Source: G942493275 sp942493275 | GTDB lineage: Bacteria; Actinomycetota; Coriobacteriia; Anaerosomatales; PHET01 | Direction: 5' to 3' | DNA: 64,000 bases | Assembly: GCA_942493275.1 (NCBI GenBank) | Contig: OW818687.1 | Span: 558,001-622,000, forward strand | Part shown: positions 17,408 to 25,249 of the stretch, piece after piece | Layout of the letters: each line of letters begins with the position of its first letter | Position numbering within the stretch: the first letter of the stretch is position 1 | Program-made: the position numbers and the translations under genes | The notes under the pieces: model-generated | The model's input: only the letters and a program-made list of their open reading frames with translations | Database searches by the model: none | What the model was told of the DNA's origin: nothing

Positions 17408-17494
17408 ATCTAACAAGGGCATCGAGCAGAACGCCAAAAGGTAGACTGGCCTGCACGGGGTGTGGGCGTCTGCTCATGCCCAAAGACGTTAGGA
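17408..17494 (+). repeat. attC 1 (type A)
   Basis: Eighty-seven bases bounded by ATCTAAC and GTTAGGA. Inner arms GGGCATCGAGCAGA and TCTGCTCATGCCC pair except for one extra C, the expected extrahelical base of an attC. The central loop carries the GGTAGACTG motif shared by most sites here. Confidence 0.92.
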
Positions 17495-17695
17495 ACAACT
17501 CCGCGACGTTGCTTCTCGGAGCTCGATCGGGCTCCTGAGTCATTGAATTCGGGATACAGGGGTCTTGTCGCGGCCTTCTCGGGAATGCCTCTGTCGGGAG
17601 TGCGCGGGAGCTTGCGGCTCGGCGCACCGGGTGGCCGCTCGACACACGCTGTGCATCGAGCGGCGGGGCTCATTGGAGCTTGCTCGGCCTTGTGT
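17495..17695 (+). other. Cassette 2: no convincing gene
   Basis: About 200 bases between attC 1 and attC 2. The only plus-strand open frame begins inside attC 1 and has no ribosome-binding site or recognisable sequence. It may be an ORF-less cassette carrying a regulatory element or small RNA, or a decayed one. Confidence 0.55.
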
Positions 17696-17789
17696 CCCTA
17701 ACAAGGGCATCGAGCAGAGCGCCCCTGTGGGATAGACTCGGCTCGGAAGATGGTGCGTGGGCGCCAGCTCATGCCCAACAACGTTAGCC
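17696..17789 (+). repeat. attC 2 (type A variant)
   Basis: Bounded by CCCTAAC and GTTAGCC, 94 bases. Arms GGGCATCGAGCAGAGCGCC and GGCGCCAGCTCATGCCC again pair with the same extra C. The loop reads CCCTGTGGGATAGACTCGG, a variant repeated in attC 9 and attC 11. Confidence 0.9.
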
Positions 17790-17805
17790 CTGTTGAGGTA
17801 TCTCA

Positions 17806-18330
17806 GTGCCACTCGCCAACGATGCCACGCACCGTTCTCAAGTTCGCGCGTACTGCGAGCAGGAACTTGCGCGGCGGATCAGCGACTTCGCTGAACAGGC
17901 CGCCGGCGCGTCACTTCCGCTGGCGCGAATCACTATCGTCACTCCCCCGTCACCGGAAATGGCTGGAGATCTCACCGACGTAGCGTTCTACCTTGCGGCC
18001 GGTGGTATTGCGGCGGCCCTGGCCGAGCCCGTCCACACGCCGGGGCGATCAGATACGGCGCTAGCTTGGCCGCTGTGCCGACTCCAACTAGGCGACGGCG
18101 TCGAGGAGTGGTTCATCACTCCGGGCGGAGAGCTGAGGCAGTCGGCGAGCAGAGAGATCGCGACCTGGCCGCTCGAGTTCTACGTACGCCTCAGCAGGTT
18201 TCTACGGGGCGCCCACGACGCGGAACTCATGCCGGTGGATGATGCTCGGGAGCTGTTCGATGGCATGTTGGAGAACGCGCTCGCGGGTCAACCAATGCTG
18301 ATCGCACGGCCCGTTGCCTCAAAGGGCTAA
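17806..18330 (+). CDS. Cassette 3: uncharacterised soluble protein, copy 1
   Basis: A 174-residue protein with GTG start. It has no signal peptide or membrane helix. A predicted alpha/beta pattern with an internal Gly/Ala-rich segment (VAFYLAAGGIAAALAEP, about residues 59-75) and a C-terminal acidic helix (DDARELFDGMLENAL) is visible. No family recognised. Its stop lies inside the R'' end of its own attC. Confidence 0.7.
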   Translation: MPLANDATHRSQVRAYCEQELARRISDFAEQAAGASLPLARITIVTPPSPEMAGDLTDVAFYLAAGGIAAALAEPVHTPGRSDTALAWPLCRLQLGDGVEEWFITPGGELRQSASREIATWPLEFYVRLSRFLRGAHDAELMPVDDARELFDGMLENALAGQPMLIARPVASKG

Positions 18331-18412
18331 CAAGGGCGTCAACCTGACGGCCAAAAGGTAGAATCGACCAGACGGGCCCCTGCGCCGCAGGTTACGCCCA
18401 AAGACGTTAGCC
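18325..18412 (+). repeat. attC 3 (type B)
   Basis: Bounded by GGCTAAC and GTTAGCC. Arms GGGCGTCAACCTG and CAGGTTACGCCC pair with one extra C at the same place as in type A, although the sequence differs. Confidence 0.92.
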
Positions 18413-18428
18413 CTGTTGAGGTATCTCA

Positions 18429-18953
18429 GTGCCACTCGCCAACGATGCCACGCACCGTTCTCAAGTTCGCGCGTACTGCGAGCAGGAACTTGCGCGGCGG
18501 ATCAGCGACTTCGCTGAACAGGCCGCCGGCGCGTCACTTCCGCTGGCGCGAATCACTATCGTCACTCCCCCGTCACCGGAAATGGCTGGAGATCTCACCG
18601 ACGTAGCGTTCTACCTTGCGGCCGGTGGTATTGCGGCGGCCCTGGCCGAGCCCGTCCACACGCCGGGGCGATCAGATACGGCGCTAGCTTGGCCGCTGTG
18701 CCGACTCCAACTAGGCGACGGCGTCGAGGAGTGGTTCATCACTCCGGGCGGAGAGCTGAGGCAGTCGGCGAGCAGAGAGATCGCGACCTGGCCGCTCGAG
18801 TTCTACGTACGCCTCAGCAGGTTTCTACGGGGCGCCCACGACGCGGAACTCATGCCGGTGGATGATGCTCGGGAGCTGTTCGATGGCATGTTGGAGAACG
18901 CGCTCGCGGGTCAACCAATGCTGATCGCACGGCCCGTTGCCTCAAAGGGCTAA
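18429..18953 (+). CDS. Cassette 4: uncharacterised soluble protein, identical copy 2
   Basis: Identical in sequence to the 174-residue product of 17806-18330, including the GTG start and the flanking bases. Two adjacent identical cassettes would double the gene dose if both are transcribed from a promoter upstream of the array. The alternative is an assembly duplication. Confidence 0.7.
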   Translation: MPLANDATHRSQVRAYCEQELARRISDFAEQAAGASLPLARITIVTPPSPEMAGDLTDVAFYLAAGGIAAALAEPVHTPGRSDTALAWPLCRLQLGDGVEEWFITPGGELRQSASREIATWPLEFYVRLSRFLRGAHDAELMPVDDARELFDGMLENALAGQPMLIARPVASKG

Positions 18954-19035
18954 CAAGGGCGTCAACCTGACGGCCAAAAGGTAGAATCGACCAGACGGGC
19001 CCCTGCGCCGCAGGTTACGCCCAAAGACGTTAGAC
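18948..19035 (+). repeat. attC 4 (type B)
   Basis: Identical to attC 3 up to the final GTTAG, after which the next cassette (AC) begins. Confidence 0.92.
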
Positions 19036-19053
19036 ACAGCAGGGACGGCTCGT

Positions 19054-19329
19054 TTGGACTCGCTGATAATCATCGGCATCATCGCCTACGTCGCGGCACT
19101 TGTGTCTTTCGCGGCGATTGCCGTCGCAACGACTCGTCAAGGGCGGTTCCACTCCTACACCAGCTGGTTCCTGCTCGCCGTGGGATGTCTTGTCTCTGGG
19201 TGGTGGTTCGCCGCTCTCGCCACCCCCGACTGGAACCCCATCAGCATGCTCGCGTTGTACGTACCGTTCTTGATACTCGGGGTCTTCGCTGCGGCGAAGG
19301 CAAGGCGCTTCGGCACTAAACGTGCCTAA
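19054..19329 (+). CDS. Cassette 5, gene a: small membrane protein
   Basis: A 91-residue protein with three hydrophobic segments (about residues 3-24, 37-54 and 62-80) and a basic C terminus. The start appears to be TTG 19054. It overlaps the next gene by 8 bases, and no attC separates them, so this is a two-gene cassette. No family recognised. Confidence 0.6.
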   Translation: MDSLIIIGIIAYVAALVSFAAIAVATTRQGRFHSYTSWFLLAVGCLVSGWWFAALATPDWNPISMLALYVPFLILGVFAAAKARRFGTKRA

Positions 19330-19843
19330 AGATCTCCAGACGCATGGGCGTCATCCCCGCCTCCACAGGATGTTTCGGTGGGCCCCAACCCTCGTCGCGA
19401 CAGCAGCGTTGCTGGCGGCGGCATCGTGCGCTCCGCCGCCAGCCGCGGTCCCGCCGACAGTGACAGGAGAACCGGTCGCTGCGGCAAGTCGCGATTCTTT
19501 CCTTGACCCCGACGCCGGTCCGAGAGAGGTCGCTGAAACATTCGTGTCCGCACTGGGCGACGCCCGCGCCGATCGCGCGAACGCCTTGTGGGCGACGCCC
19601 TTCTACACTTCCGGCCTCATTGAGTCGGACCTCACCAGCGTCGCCGTTGGCGAGCCCGTGGTCGCGAGTGAACCAGCCGATGGCGATGGAGGGCTGAGCG
19701 GATTCGTCGCAATCGACGTGTCCTATGTTGCAGCGGGCGGCGATGCCCTATTGGGTCAAGGCCCTCAGTCCCGCCGCCTGACGCTCGGACAGGATGATTC
19801 CGGCCGGTGGTGGGTTGTCAGGATGCAAGGCAGCACCGACTGA
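19322..19843 (+). CDS. Cassette 5, gene b: putative lipoprotein
   Basis: A 173-residue protein. A signal peptide with the lipobox-like AAASC ends near residue 36, preceded by a basic stretch (RHPRLHRMFRW). The GTG at 19322 overlaps the previous gene; a later ATG at about residue 17 may be the true start. The mature part resembles a small NTF2-like or conjugation-type fold, but this is not firm. Probably works at the membrane with gene a. Confidence 0.6.
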   Translation: MPKDLQTHGRHPRLHRMFRWAPTLVATAALLAAASCAPPPAAVPPTVTGEPVAAASRDSFLDPDAGPREVAETFVSALGDARADRANALWATPFYTSGLIESDLTSVAVGEPVVASEPADGDGGLSGFVAIDVSYVAAGGDALLGQGPQSRRLTLGQDDSGRWWVVRMQGSTD

Positions 19844-19863
19844 TCCCTGGCGTGTGCCGGCGT

Positions 19864-19950
19864 GTCTAACAAGGGCATCGAGCAGAACGCCAGAATGTAG
19901 ACTGACCTGCAAGGGGTGTGCGCGTCTGCTCATGCCCAACTACGTTAGGC
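19864..19950 (+). repeat. attC 5 (type A)
   Basis: Bounded by GTCTAAC and GTTAGGC; type A arms with the extra C. Confidence 0.92.
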
Positions 19951-19987
19951 ACAGAGCCCAGTCGGTGGGGTTCCTCGGAGGACAGGC

Positions 19988-20329
19988 GTGATTGTCTACA
20001 TCGCTGGCGGGACATTCATCATCTGTTGCCTGGCTTCCTTCGTCTGCTACGACCTGATCCTTCAGCGCGAGTACCACACAGCCCGGCAGCAGTGGGAGGC
20101 AGACGGTTCTCCGCCGGGCTTCTTCTGGGCACCCGAGGGTGCATCCCTCTATCTCGGAACACCCGAACGCAACCGGCAGTTGCGCCGTTGGACGTTCTGG
20201 ACGCCTGAATGGGCTTCAGGGGATGAACGTGCATCCTCGCTTTTCCGACTCCAGCGAGCGCTCACGCTGGTAGCGATCAGCTCATGGACGGTTGCTGCCT
20301 GGCAGATGTTCTTCGGAGTACGCCAGTAG
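19988..20329 (+). CDS. Cassette 6: membrane-anchored protein of unknown function
   Basis: A 113-residue protein with an N-terminal helix (residues 2-22), a soluble middle rich in Trp, Arg and Glu, and a second helix near the C terminus (about 92-109). GTG 19988 follows GGAGG at 19977. The layout is that of a two-helix hairpin with a cytoplasmic or external loop. No family recognised. Confidence 0.62.
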   Translation: MIVYIAGGTFIICCLASFVCYDLILQREYHTARQQWEADGSPPGFFWAPEGASLYLGTPERNRQLRRWTFWTPEWASGDERASSLFRLQRALTLVAISSWTVAAWQMFFGVRQ

Positions 20330-20341
20330 CCGCTCGCTCGT

Positions 20342-20428
20342 GCCTAACAAGGGCATCGAGCAGAACGCCAGAAGGTAGACTGACCAGCAAGGGGTGTGCG
20401 CGTCTGCTCATGCCCAAAGACGTTAGGC
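20342..20428 (+). repeat. attC 6 (type A)
   Basis: Bounded by GCCTAAC and GTTAGGC; type A arms with the extra C. Confidence 0.92.
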
Positions 20429-20442
20429 ATACAGGGGGCTGC

Positions 20443-21303
20443 GTGTCACTTTCCAAGTTGGACCTGCGGGAATGCGAGTCAATTGTCGATCCCGCCACGG
20501 GAATGGACGTGTTTCACGTCTGCGATCCACATGCGTTGGTGCAGGCAGCGGGCTATCTCAAGTACTTGGGTGCCAGAGATTCTGAGACGGTGTACTTTCG
20601 GGGCCAGGCGAAGCTCTACCCCAGCCTGTCGCCGAGCCTGTTCCGGAACGTCACGAACACAGGAACTCAGTCACAGCGGGTTCGCGAACTCAATTCCGCA
20701 ATCGCCGACCTTCGGGCTCTGTGCCCACTGCTCGACAAGTTTGACAGCGACATCCAGGAGCCACTTCTCCAACACTATGGGCTCAACACGACATGGATCG
20801 ATCTGGTCGACAATGTCTGGGTGGCGCTATGGTTTGCCTGCCACCAGATTCGGTATGTCGGAAGCTTCGGCGAGTACTTGCACTTCGAGCGCCGCTTGCC
20901 GCACAAGGAATCAAGTCCTTCATACGCGTACATCGGTCTGGTTGCCTCGGATGCCCATCACGGCAAGTCAATCGGCCCCGGCCACCACGTCGGCGCAAAG
21001 ACCGAACTGGTGGATCTGCGTCTCGCGGCGCCTTCGATATTCCTGCGGCCGCATGCTCAGCACGGCATCCTAATGCGTGTTCGCGGAGACGCCATCGGTC
21101 GTCCGCTCGACTACTCATCCCAAGTCCGCGGGATGCTTCGCATCGACCTCACGGATGCTCTCGGCTGGCTGGGGCACGGGCAGATGCTTGGCGTCCACGC
21201 CCTCTTCCCGCCCCCCTTCTACGATCGTGGCTACAACATCTTCCTTGACTCCGGATTCGAAGGCAGCAAAGTCGCCGGAGCCATCGGCATTGTCAGTCCG
21301 TGA
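20443..21303 (+). CDS. Cassette 7: FRG-domain protein
   Basis: A 286-residue soluble protein. YFRGQ at residues 51-55 and LLQHYGLNTTWIDLVDNVWVA (from about residue 108), with the HYG and Asp, are the two conserved blocks of the FRG domain. The biochemical activity of FRG domains is not established; they occur in prophages and mobile DNA, so a role in phage defence is possible but unproved. GTG 20443 was chosen as the first start after the attC; a longer frame begins inside the previous cassette. It is one of the longest cassette genes here. Confidence 0.85.
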   Translation: MSLSKLDLRECESIVDPATGMDVFHVCDPHALVQAAGYLKYLGARDSETVYFRGQAKLYPSLSPSLFRNVTNTGTQSQRVRELNSAIADLRALCPLLDKFDSDIQEPLLQHYGLNTTWIDLVDNVWVALWFACHQIRYVGSFGEYLHFERRLPHKESSPSYAYIGLVASDAHHGKSIGPGHHVGAKTELVDLRLAAPSIFLRPHAQHGILMRVRGDAIGRPLDYSSQVRGMLRIDLTDALGWLGHGQMLGVHALFPPPFYDRGYNIFLDSGFEGSKVAGAIGIVSP

Positions 21304-21304
21304 T

Positions 21305-21392
21305 GCCTAACAAGCGCATCAACCCGACTCGCAGTAGGTTATCGTTCTAAGAGAGGCGCATCCCTCGCGGGTTATGCGCAAAGACGTTAGGA
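21305..21392 (+). repeat. attC 7 (type B variant)
   Basis: Bounded by GCCTAAC and GTTAGGA. Arms GCGCATCAACCCG and CGGGTTATGCGC pair with one extra C. The loop (TAGGTTATCGTTCTAAGAG) differs from all others. Confidence 0.88.
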
Positions 21393-21416
21393 ACACGCAG
21401 ACAACTGGGGGATGGC

Positions 21417-21896
21417 TTGGAGCAGACAACCGACCGGCAGGCAATCGTCGACGAGGAGCAGTTGCGCCCCCTCCCCGTCTGCTACTGGGTACTTGCCGCG
21501 ACCTCTGTGTTCATGGCTCTGTACGGTCTGCTCTATGTGGCCATGGGTGTCGTCTTCGCCTTCATGCCCTTGGAGGGTGGGCCTAGTGGTGCCGGGGCAC
21601 CGGATTCGATGCTCTTTCTCGCCGTGTTTGGCGGAATGGGCGTCGTGGCCCTTGTGATCTTCGGAGGCATCGCGACGCTCCAGATTCTCACCGGCTTCTG
21701 GATTCGCAAGCGTCGACGCAGGACTATGTGCCTCGTGACCGCCGGCATCTCATGCATGTTCGTGCCATTTGGCACCTTGATCGGCGTCTTCACGTTCCTG
21801 GCACTGCTTCGGCCGTCAGTGGCCGGACTCTTCGCTCCGGGACCGTCGGTCGAGGACCTCCCGCACGACTCCGCTCCGTCCCTTCAGGAGTACTAG
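21417..21896 (+). CDS. Cassette 8: three-helix membrane protein
   Basis: A 159-residue protein with an N-terminal amphipathic segment (IVDEEQLRPLPVCYWV), then hydrophobic helices at about 25-50, 63-88 and 103-125; GFWIRKRRRR marks the positive-inside loop. The start appears to be TTG 21417. It is clearly related to the product of 49045-49503, including IVDEE.LR.LPV.YWV and ILTGFWIR. The family is unknown to me. Confidence 0.68.
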   Translation: MEQTTDRQAIVDEEQLRPLPVCYWVLAATSVFMALYGLLYVAMGVVFAFMPLEGGPSGAGAPDSMLFLAVFGGMGVVALVIFGGIATLQILTGFWIRKRRRRTMCLVTAGISCMFVPFGTLIGVFTFLALLRPSVAGLFAPGPSVEDLPHDSAPSLQEY

Positions 21897-21920
21897 ACAG
21901 TTCACCGTCGGTGCGACGGT

Positions 21921-22007
21921 TCCTAACAAGGGCATCGAGCAGAACGCCAAAAGATAGACTGACCAGCAAGGGGTGTGCGCGTCTGCTCATGCCCAACAAC
22001 GTTAGGG
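21921..22007 (+). repeat. attC 8 (type A)
   Basis: Bounded by TCCTAAC and GTTAGGG; type A arms with the extra C. Confidence 0.92.
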
Positions 22008-22236
22008 CGACAGGATGGCCTCGTACCCCTCGCCCGCACCCGGATCGTCTCTCCCCTCCTTACCACGTGCGAGCGCTTTGGCGTGCAAAGAATGGTAAGG
22101 CCGGCTGAGGTGCAGGTTTGTCGACGGCGAGGGCTTCTGCGGCACTTTGCTCGGAGGGCAAGTCCCTGACCTTCATGCCCACCTGGCCCGCTCGGAGGCC
22201 GGATCATCTGGGGTTCGCCAGTCCATCGGCCAGCAG
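22008..22236 (+). other. Cassette 9: no convincing gene
   Basis: About 230 bases between attC 8 and attC 9. The best plus-strand reading is a 27-codon frame from ATG at 22015 with no clear ribosome-binding site; a longer frame begins inside the attC. No family or RNA structure recognised. Confidence 0.5.
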
Positions 22237-22330
22237 CCCTAACAAGGGCATCGAGCAGAGCGCCCCTGTGGGGTAGACTCGGCTCGGAAGACGGTGCGTG
22301 GGCGCCAGCTCATGCCCAACTACGTTAGAT
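22237..22330 (+). repeat. attC 9 (type A variant)
   Basis: Bounded by CCCTAAC and GTTAGAT, 94 bases; the loop has the CCCTGTGGGGTAGACTCGG variant shared with attC 2 and attC 11. Confidence 0.9.
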
Positions 22331-22360
22331 GCAGTCGCCACAGCCGGAAACGGGGAGCAA

Positions 22361-22735
22361 GTGAAACACCGCTTTGTTGTCCCGTTAGTAGCGACGGTCG
22401 TTGTACTCGCTCTGGCGTTCGCCGGTTCTTGGGGCGCGTGGCAAACCTCTGGTTCTCGGGTTCGCGCCATGGCAACGGGCCTCCCTGAGTCGCCCGGCGT
22501 TCCTGAGCCTGCGATCCAGCACGAGATCGGCTATTCGGGGAATCCTGAAACTCTCGTTCTCAGTTCCGGCTGCCCCCTGCCCGTCATTCGCCATGGACGA
22601 CTTGCCGTCCGCGTTGACCACGCGCTGAGCGACCGCACCCATTCCGCGCCGGATCCCATGCATCTGAGAACCTATGCAGTAGTGAGCGACGGGGCATGGC
22701 GCGTGAATGAGATCGACCGAGCTGCCGGGGAGTAG
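22361..22735 (+). CDS. Cassette 10: secreted or membrane-anchored small protein
   Basis: A 124-residue protein starting at GTG 22361 after a GGGGAG. Residues 6-26 form a signal anchor. The rest is a small soluble domain with a single cysteine and the closing motif TYAVVSDGAWRVNEIDR, reminiscent of exported lipid- or ligand-binding modules but not assignable. Confidence 0.62.
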   Translation: MKHRFVVPLVATVVVLALAFAGSWGAWQTSGSRVRAMATGLPESPGVPEPAIQHEIGYSGNPETLVLSSGCPLPVIRHGRLAVRVDHALSDRTHSAPDPMHLRTYAVVSDGAWRVNEIDRAAGE

Positions 22736-22744
22736 TCGCGACGC

Positions 22745-22831
22745 ATCTAACAAGGGCATCGAGCAGAACGCCAACAGGTAGACTGACCAGCAAGGGGCGT
22801 GCGCGTCTGCTCATGCCCAACTACGTTAGAC
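22745..22831 (+). repeat. attC 10 (type A)
   Basis: Bounded by ATCTAAC and GTTAGAC; type A arms with the extra C. Confidence 0.92.
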
Positions 22832-22847
22832 AGACGAGGGAGCTCCG

Positions 22848-23483
22848 TTGCGCAAACTGGTCGGCGCACTGATTGTGGTCGCAACACTCGTGCTGCCCGC
22901 GGCCACGCTGGCGCTCATCCTGACTATGAGCGTGGGTGCGCCAAGCCACTTTCAGTTGCAGGCGGGACTCCAACTGTGGTCCTACGGCATTTCTGCCGTC
23001 ATGACCGCATCCGCCATCTTCGCACTGTGCATGCTGACGCCGGACCGACCCGCGCGGGCGCTCTTCGTGCTCTCAGGAACTGTGAGTGCGTGGTTCGCTG
23101 TGGAGGCGATTCTTCGACCGCTGGGAATCGACTCACCCCTGTTTTCCCGGACGATTCCGCTTGTCGGTTCCGTGGGCACGCTGCTCGTGGCCGCCGGCTT
23201 GTGGAGGACTCGACTGGTTCCGCGGTGGATCCCGCTTGTTGCAGCCTCCGGCGTCGCTCTCTCGTTTGCGGCGGATCTACTGATCCCCCAGTCAGTGATT
23301 GACGCGGGCTATCAGGTCCAGACTGCGGCCAATCCCTCGATGAACTGGTGGATGCTGCCGTCAACTGCCGGTGGAACGATGACCATGCTTGCGTGGCTGG
23401 CAGTCGGCGTCTCGCTGTTGTGGCCAATGAGGCCGCTGGCGCTGTCTAACAAGGGCATCGAGCAGAACGCCCCTGTGGGATAG
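22848..23483 (+). CDS. Cassette 11: six-helix membrane protein ending inside its attC
   Basis: A 211-residue protein with six hydrophobic segments (about residues 5-28, 45-65, 72-90, 103-121, 127-144 and 173-195). The start appears to be TTG 22848. The reading frame does not stop before attC 11: its last 12 residues, SNKGIEQNAPVG, are encoded by the attC, and the TAG lies in the attC loop. No family recognised. Confidence 0.65.
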   Translation: MRKLVGALIVVATLVLPAATLALILTMSVGAPSHFQLQAGLQLWSYGISAVMTASAIFALCMLTPDRPARALFVLSGTVSAWFAVEAILRPLGIDSPLFSRTIPLVGSVGTLLVAAGLWRTRLVPRWIPLVAASGVALSFAADLLIPQSVIDAGYQVQTAANPSMNWWMLPSTAGGTMTMLAWLAVGVSLLWPMRPLALSNKGIEQNAPVG

Positions 23484-23537
23484 ACTCGGCTCGGAAGGTG
23501 GAGCGTGGGCGCCTGCTCATGCCCAACTACGTTAGAA
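23444..23537 (+). repeat. attC 11 (type A variant)
   Basis: Bounded by GTCTAAC and GTTAGAA, 94 bases; CCCTGTGGGATAGACTCGG loop. Contains the stop codon of the preceding gene at 23481-23483. Confidence 0.9.
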
Positions 23538-23556
23538 GGAGCAAGGGGGACGCGGT

Positions 23557-24645
23557 ATCAACTGGCGCGCGAACAGGCCACTCGTCTTCCTGCTGTGGAC
23601 CTTCGGTGCCTACGCCTACCTTGTGTTCGTCGCCCTGATTCAGGCGGTCTTTGGTGCGCTCGTGCCAGGAGAGTGGGCCTCCGCTCAGCTTGTCAGTATC
23701 GTGAGTGCAGCCGTAGGCGCCGCAATCGCTTGGCGCCTACTTCGAGATCGCGTGCACACGCCCCCTGCAATGTGGGTGCTCTTGTCAGCGCTGGCTGTCA
23801 CCAACTCGTGCGCAATTGCCGGCTACGCGCTCTTCCTGTCGATTGGCACTGAGCGCATGCCAGAGCTTGTCGATGGGCTGCCAGCTGCCCAACTAGGGCT
23901 CCTTGAAGCGTACGGCACTGTTGGTATCATCCTTGCGCAACAGGCCGGACTCATCAGCTGCGCGGTACTCGCCTACTCACTCAAGCGACCGGGCCCGATC
24001 GTCGCCACCAGGCGCGGCGGCGTCCTGCTCGCGTTGCCGGTAGCGCTCCTTCTCGCCACATCGGTGGTCGCTCTGTGGATTGGGCCCGCATTGGCATATG
24101 AACTGACGGCCGGAATGGGACCGACAATCCCCATCGACTCGGGCGATGTCGTGGATCTGCCCGGTCCCTCAGGCTCCGTGCGCGTACCCCGAGGCTGGAA
24201 GGCAGAGGTGAGCTCCGCTCAACCGAAGCCACCCCGATGGCTGCCAGTCCGTGACACGCCAGATGGCGACCTCGCGCAATCCATCATCATGTACGAAGCT
24301 TCAAGAGACACAACAGGGGCATTCACCGCCGACGCCAGTTGCGTGGTCGTCGTGTACCCCGGGCCGGAGCAGTTCAACAACTACCATGCTGGCTCGGTTG
24401 CGGCGAGCAAGACCGTCGAAGTCGCCCTACCGGCAACACTACTCGGAGGCACCGCGCCGCCGGCTCTCCTACAAACCTACAAGGACCGCAGCGGCGATGG
24501 GTGGAAGTCGACGATGCGCGTCGCGTTGAATGACAGACCGAGTCCGATGCGAATCGCCGTGTTCATCAGACATGCTGACGAAGCGCCACCGTCGGAAGAG
24601 GATTTCTTCAGGATCCTCGAGTCCGTCCAGTTGCCCAGCAAGTGA
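23557..24645 (+). CDS. Cassette 12: membrane protein with an exported C-terminal domain
   Basis: About 362 residues. Four or five hydrophobic helices span the N-terminal 170 residues (one begins RPLVFLLWTFGAYAYLVF), followed by an exported domain of roughly 170 residues with the motif VVVYPGPEQFNNYHAG. The usual starts would cut the first helix (GTG at 23623); the frame stays open to an ATC at 23557, 8 bases after GGGGG, so a rare start codon is likely. No family recognised. Confidence 0.6.
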   Translation: MNWRANRPLVFLLWTFGAYAYLVFVALIQAVFGALVPGEWASAQLVSIVSAAVGAAIAWRLLRDRVHTPPAMWVLLSALAVTNSCAIAGYALFLSIGTERMPELVDGLPAAQLGLLEAYGTVGIILAQQAGLISCAVLAYSLKRPGPIVATRRGGVLLALPVALLLATSVVALWIGPALAYELTAGMGPTIPIDSGDVVDLPGPSGSVRVPRGWKAEVSSAQPKPPRWLPVRDTPDGDLAQSIIMYEASRDTTGAFTADASCVVVVYPGPEQFNNYHAGSVAASKTVEVALPATLLGGTAPPALLQTYKDRSGDGWKSTMRVALNDRPSPMRIAVFIRHADEAPPSEEDFFRILESVQLPSK

Positions 24646-24657
24646 GGCGCTCCGCCT

Positions 24658-24744
24658 TTCTAACAAGGGCATCGAGCAGAACGCCAGAAGGTAGACTGAC
24701 CAGCGAGGGGTGTGCGCGTCTGCTCATGCCCAAAGACGTTAGGC
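24658..24744 (+). repeat. attC 12 (type A)
   Basis: Bounded by TTCTAAC and GTTAGGC; type A arms with the extra C. Confidence 0.92.
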
Positions 24745-24751
24745 GGAACCT

Positions 24752-25249
24752 GTGTTGTCCGATCGGGCGAACTTGATCAGCGGACTTTGGGTGGCTGGAG
24801 TAGCGGTCGCCTGGCTGCTGTTTGGCTGGTTCATCACTGATTTGGGCTTCTACGCGACCTGGTGGGTACCCGTCTCCCAAGGGATCATCGGATGGGACAC
24901 CATCGCGTCGTATGCGACAGCTGGAGTCTGGGCGTTCGCCTTGTTCGCAGCACTTCGCAGGTGGGCGGGGGCCCCTCGTCAGATCTGGATAGGCGTAGCC
25001 GTAATCGAAGGCGTGCCCGTGGCGCTGTTTCTGATTGCGGTTGCGGCGCTCGCCCTCGGCTATATGCCGCCCGCACTCTATGCATTCCTCCTCTCGAAGA
25101 GCGACGCCGGAGCACTCCCTGTCGCTGACCAGTTGCAGGTGTTCGCCACATGGTGGGTCTGGTCAAGTGCGTTCCTCGTACTTGGGGCGTGGGCTGGATC
25201 TCTGATCGAGGGCTCGCGCCGTCATCGGGCAGAAGCGGAACCGGCATGA
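24752..25249 (+). CDS. Cassette 13, gene a: membrane protein
   Basis: A 165-residue protein with four helices (about residues 8-28, 45-65, 80-105 and 130-152) and a charged C terminus. GTG 24752 lies 8 bases after the attC. Its TGA overlaps the ATG of the next gene (ATGA), so the cassette encodes a coupled pair of membrane proteins. No family recognised. Confidence 0.65.
   Translation: MLSDRANLISGLWVAGVAVAWLLFGWFITDLGFYATWWVPVSQGIIGWDTIASYATAGVWAFALFAALRRWAGAPRQIWIGVAVIEGVPVALFLIAVAALALGYMPPALYAFLLSKSDAGALPVADQLQVFATWWVWSSAFLVLGAWAGSLIEGSRRHRAEAEPA

Larger units (their letters stand above)
17783..19033 (+). repeat. Tandem perfect duplication of a 623-bp cassette
   Basis: Bases 17783-18405 and 18406-19028 read identically throughout, including the gene and its attC. 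The repeat boundary falls exactly at the GTTAG crossover point, so the unit is one whole cassette. This is what excision and reinsertion, or unequal exchange between attC copies, would give; a recent event is implied by the lack of differences. Confidence 0.9.

Noticed and set aside
17430..17470. GGTAGACTG in the attC loop as a -10 promoter box
   Set aside because: The TAGACT or TAGAAT motif is conserved in many sites, but no -35 box occurs 16-18 bases upstream. It is more simply part of the loop.
17462..17701. ORF starting in attC 1
   Set aside because: Begins in the attC loop with no ribosome-binding site, reads through conserved attC sequence, and has no recognisable domain. Similar frames occur after attC 8.
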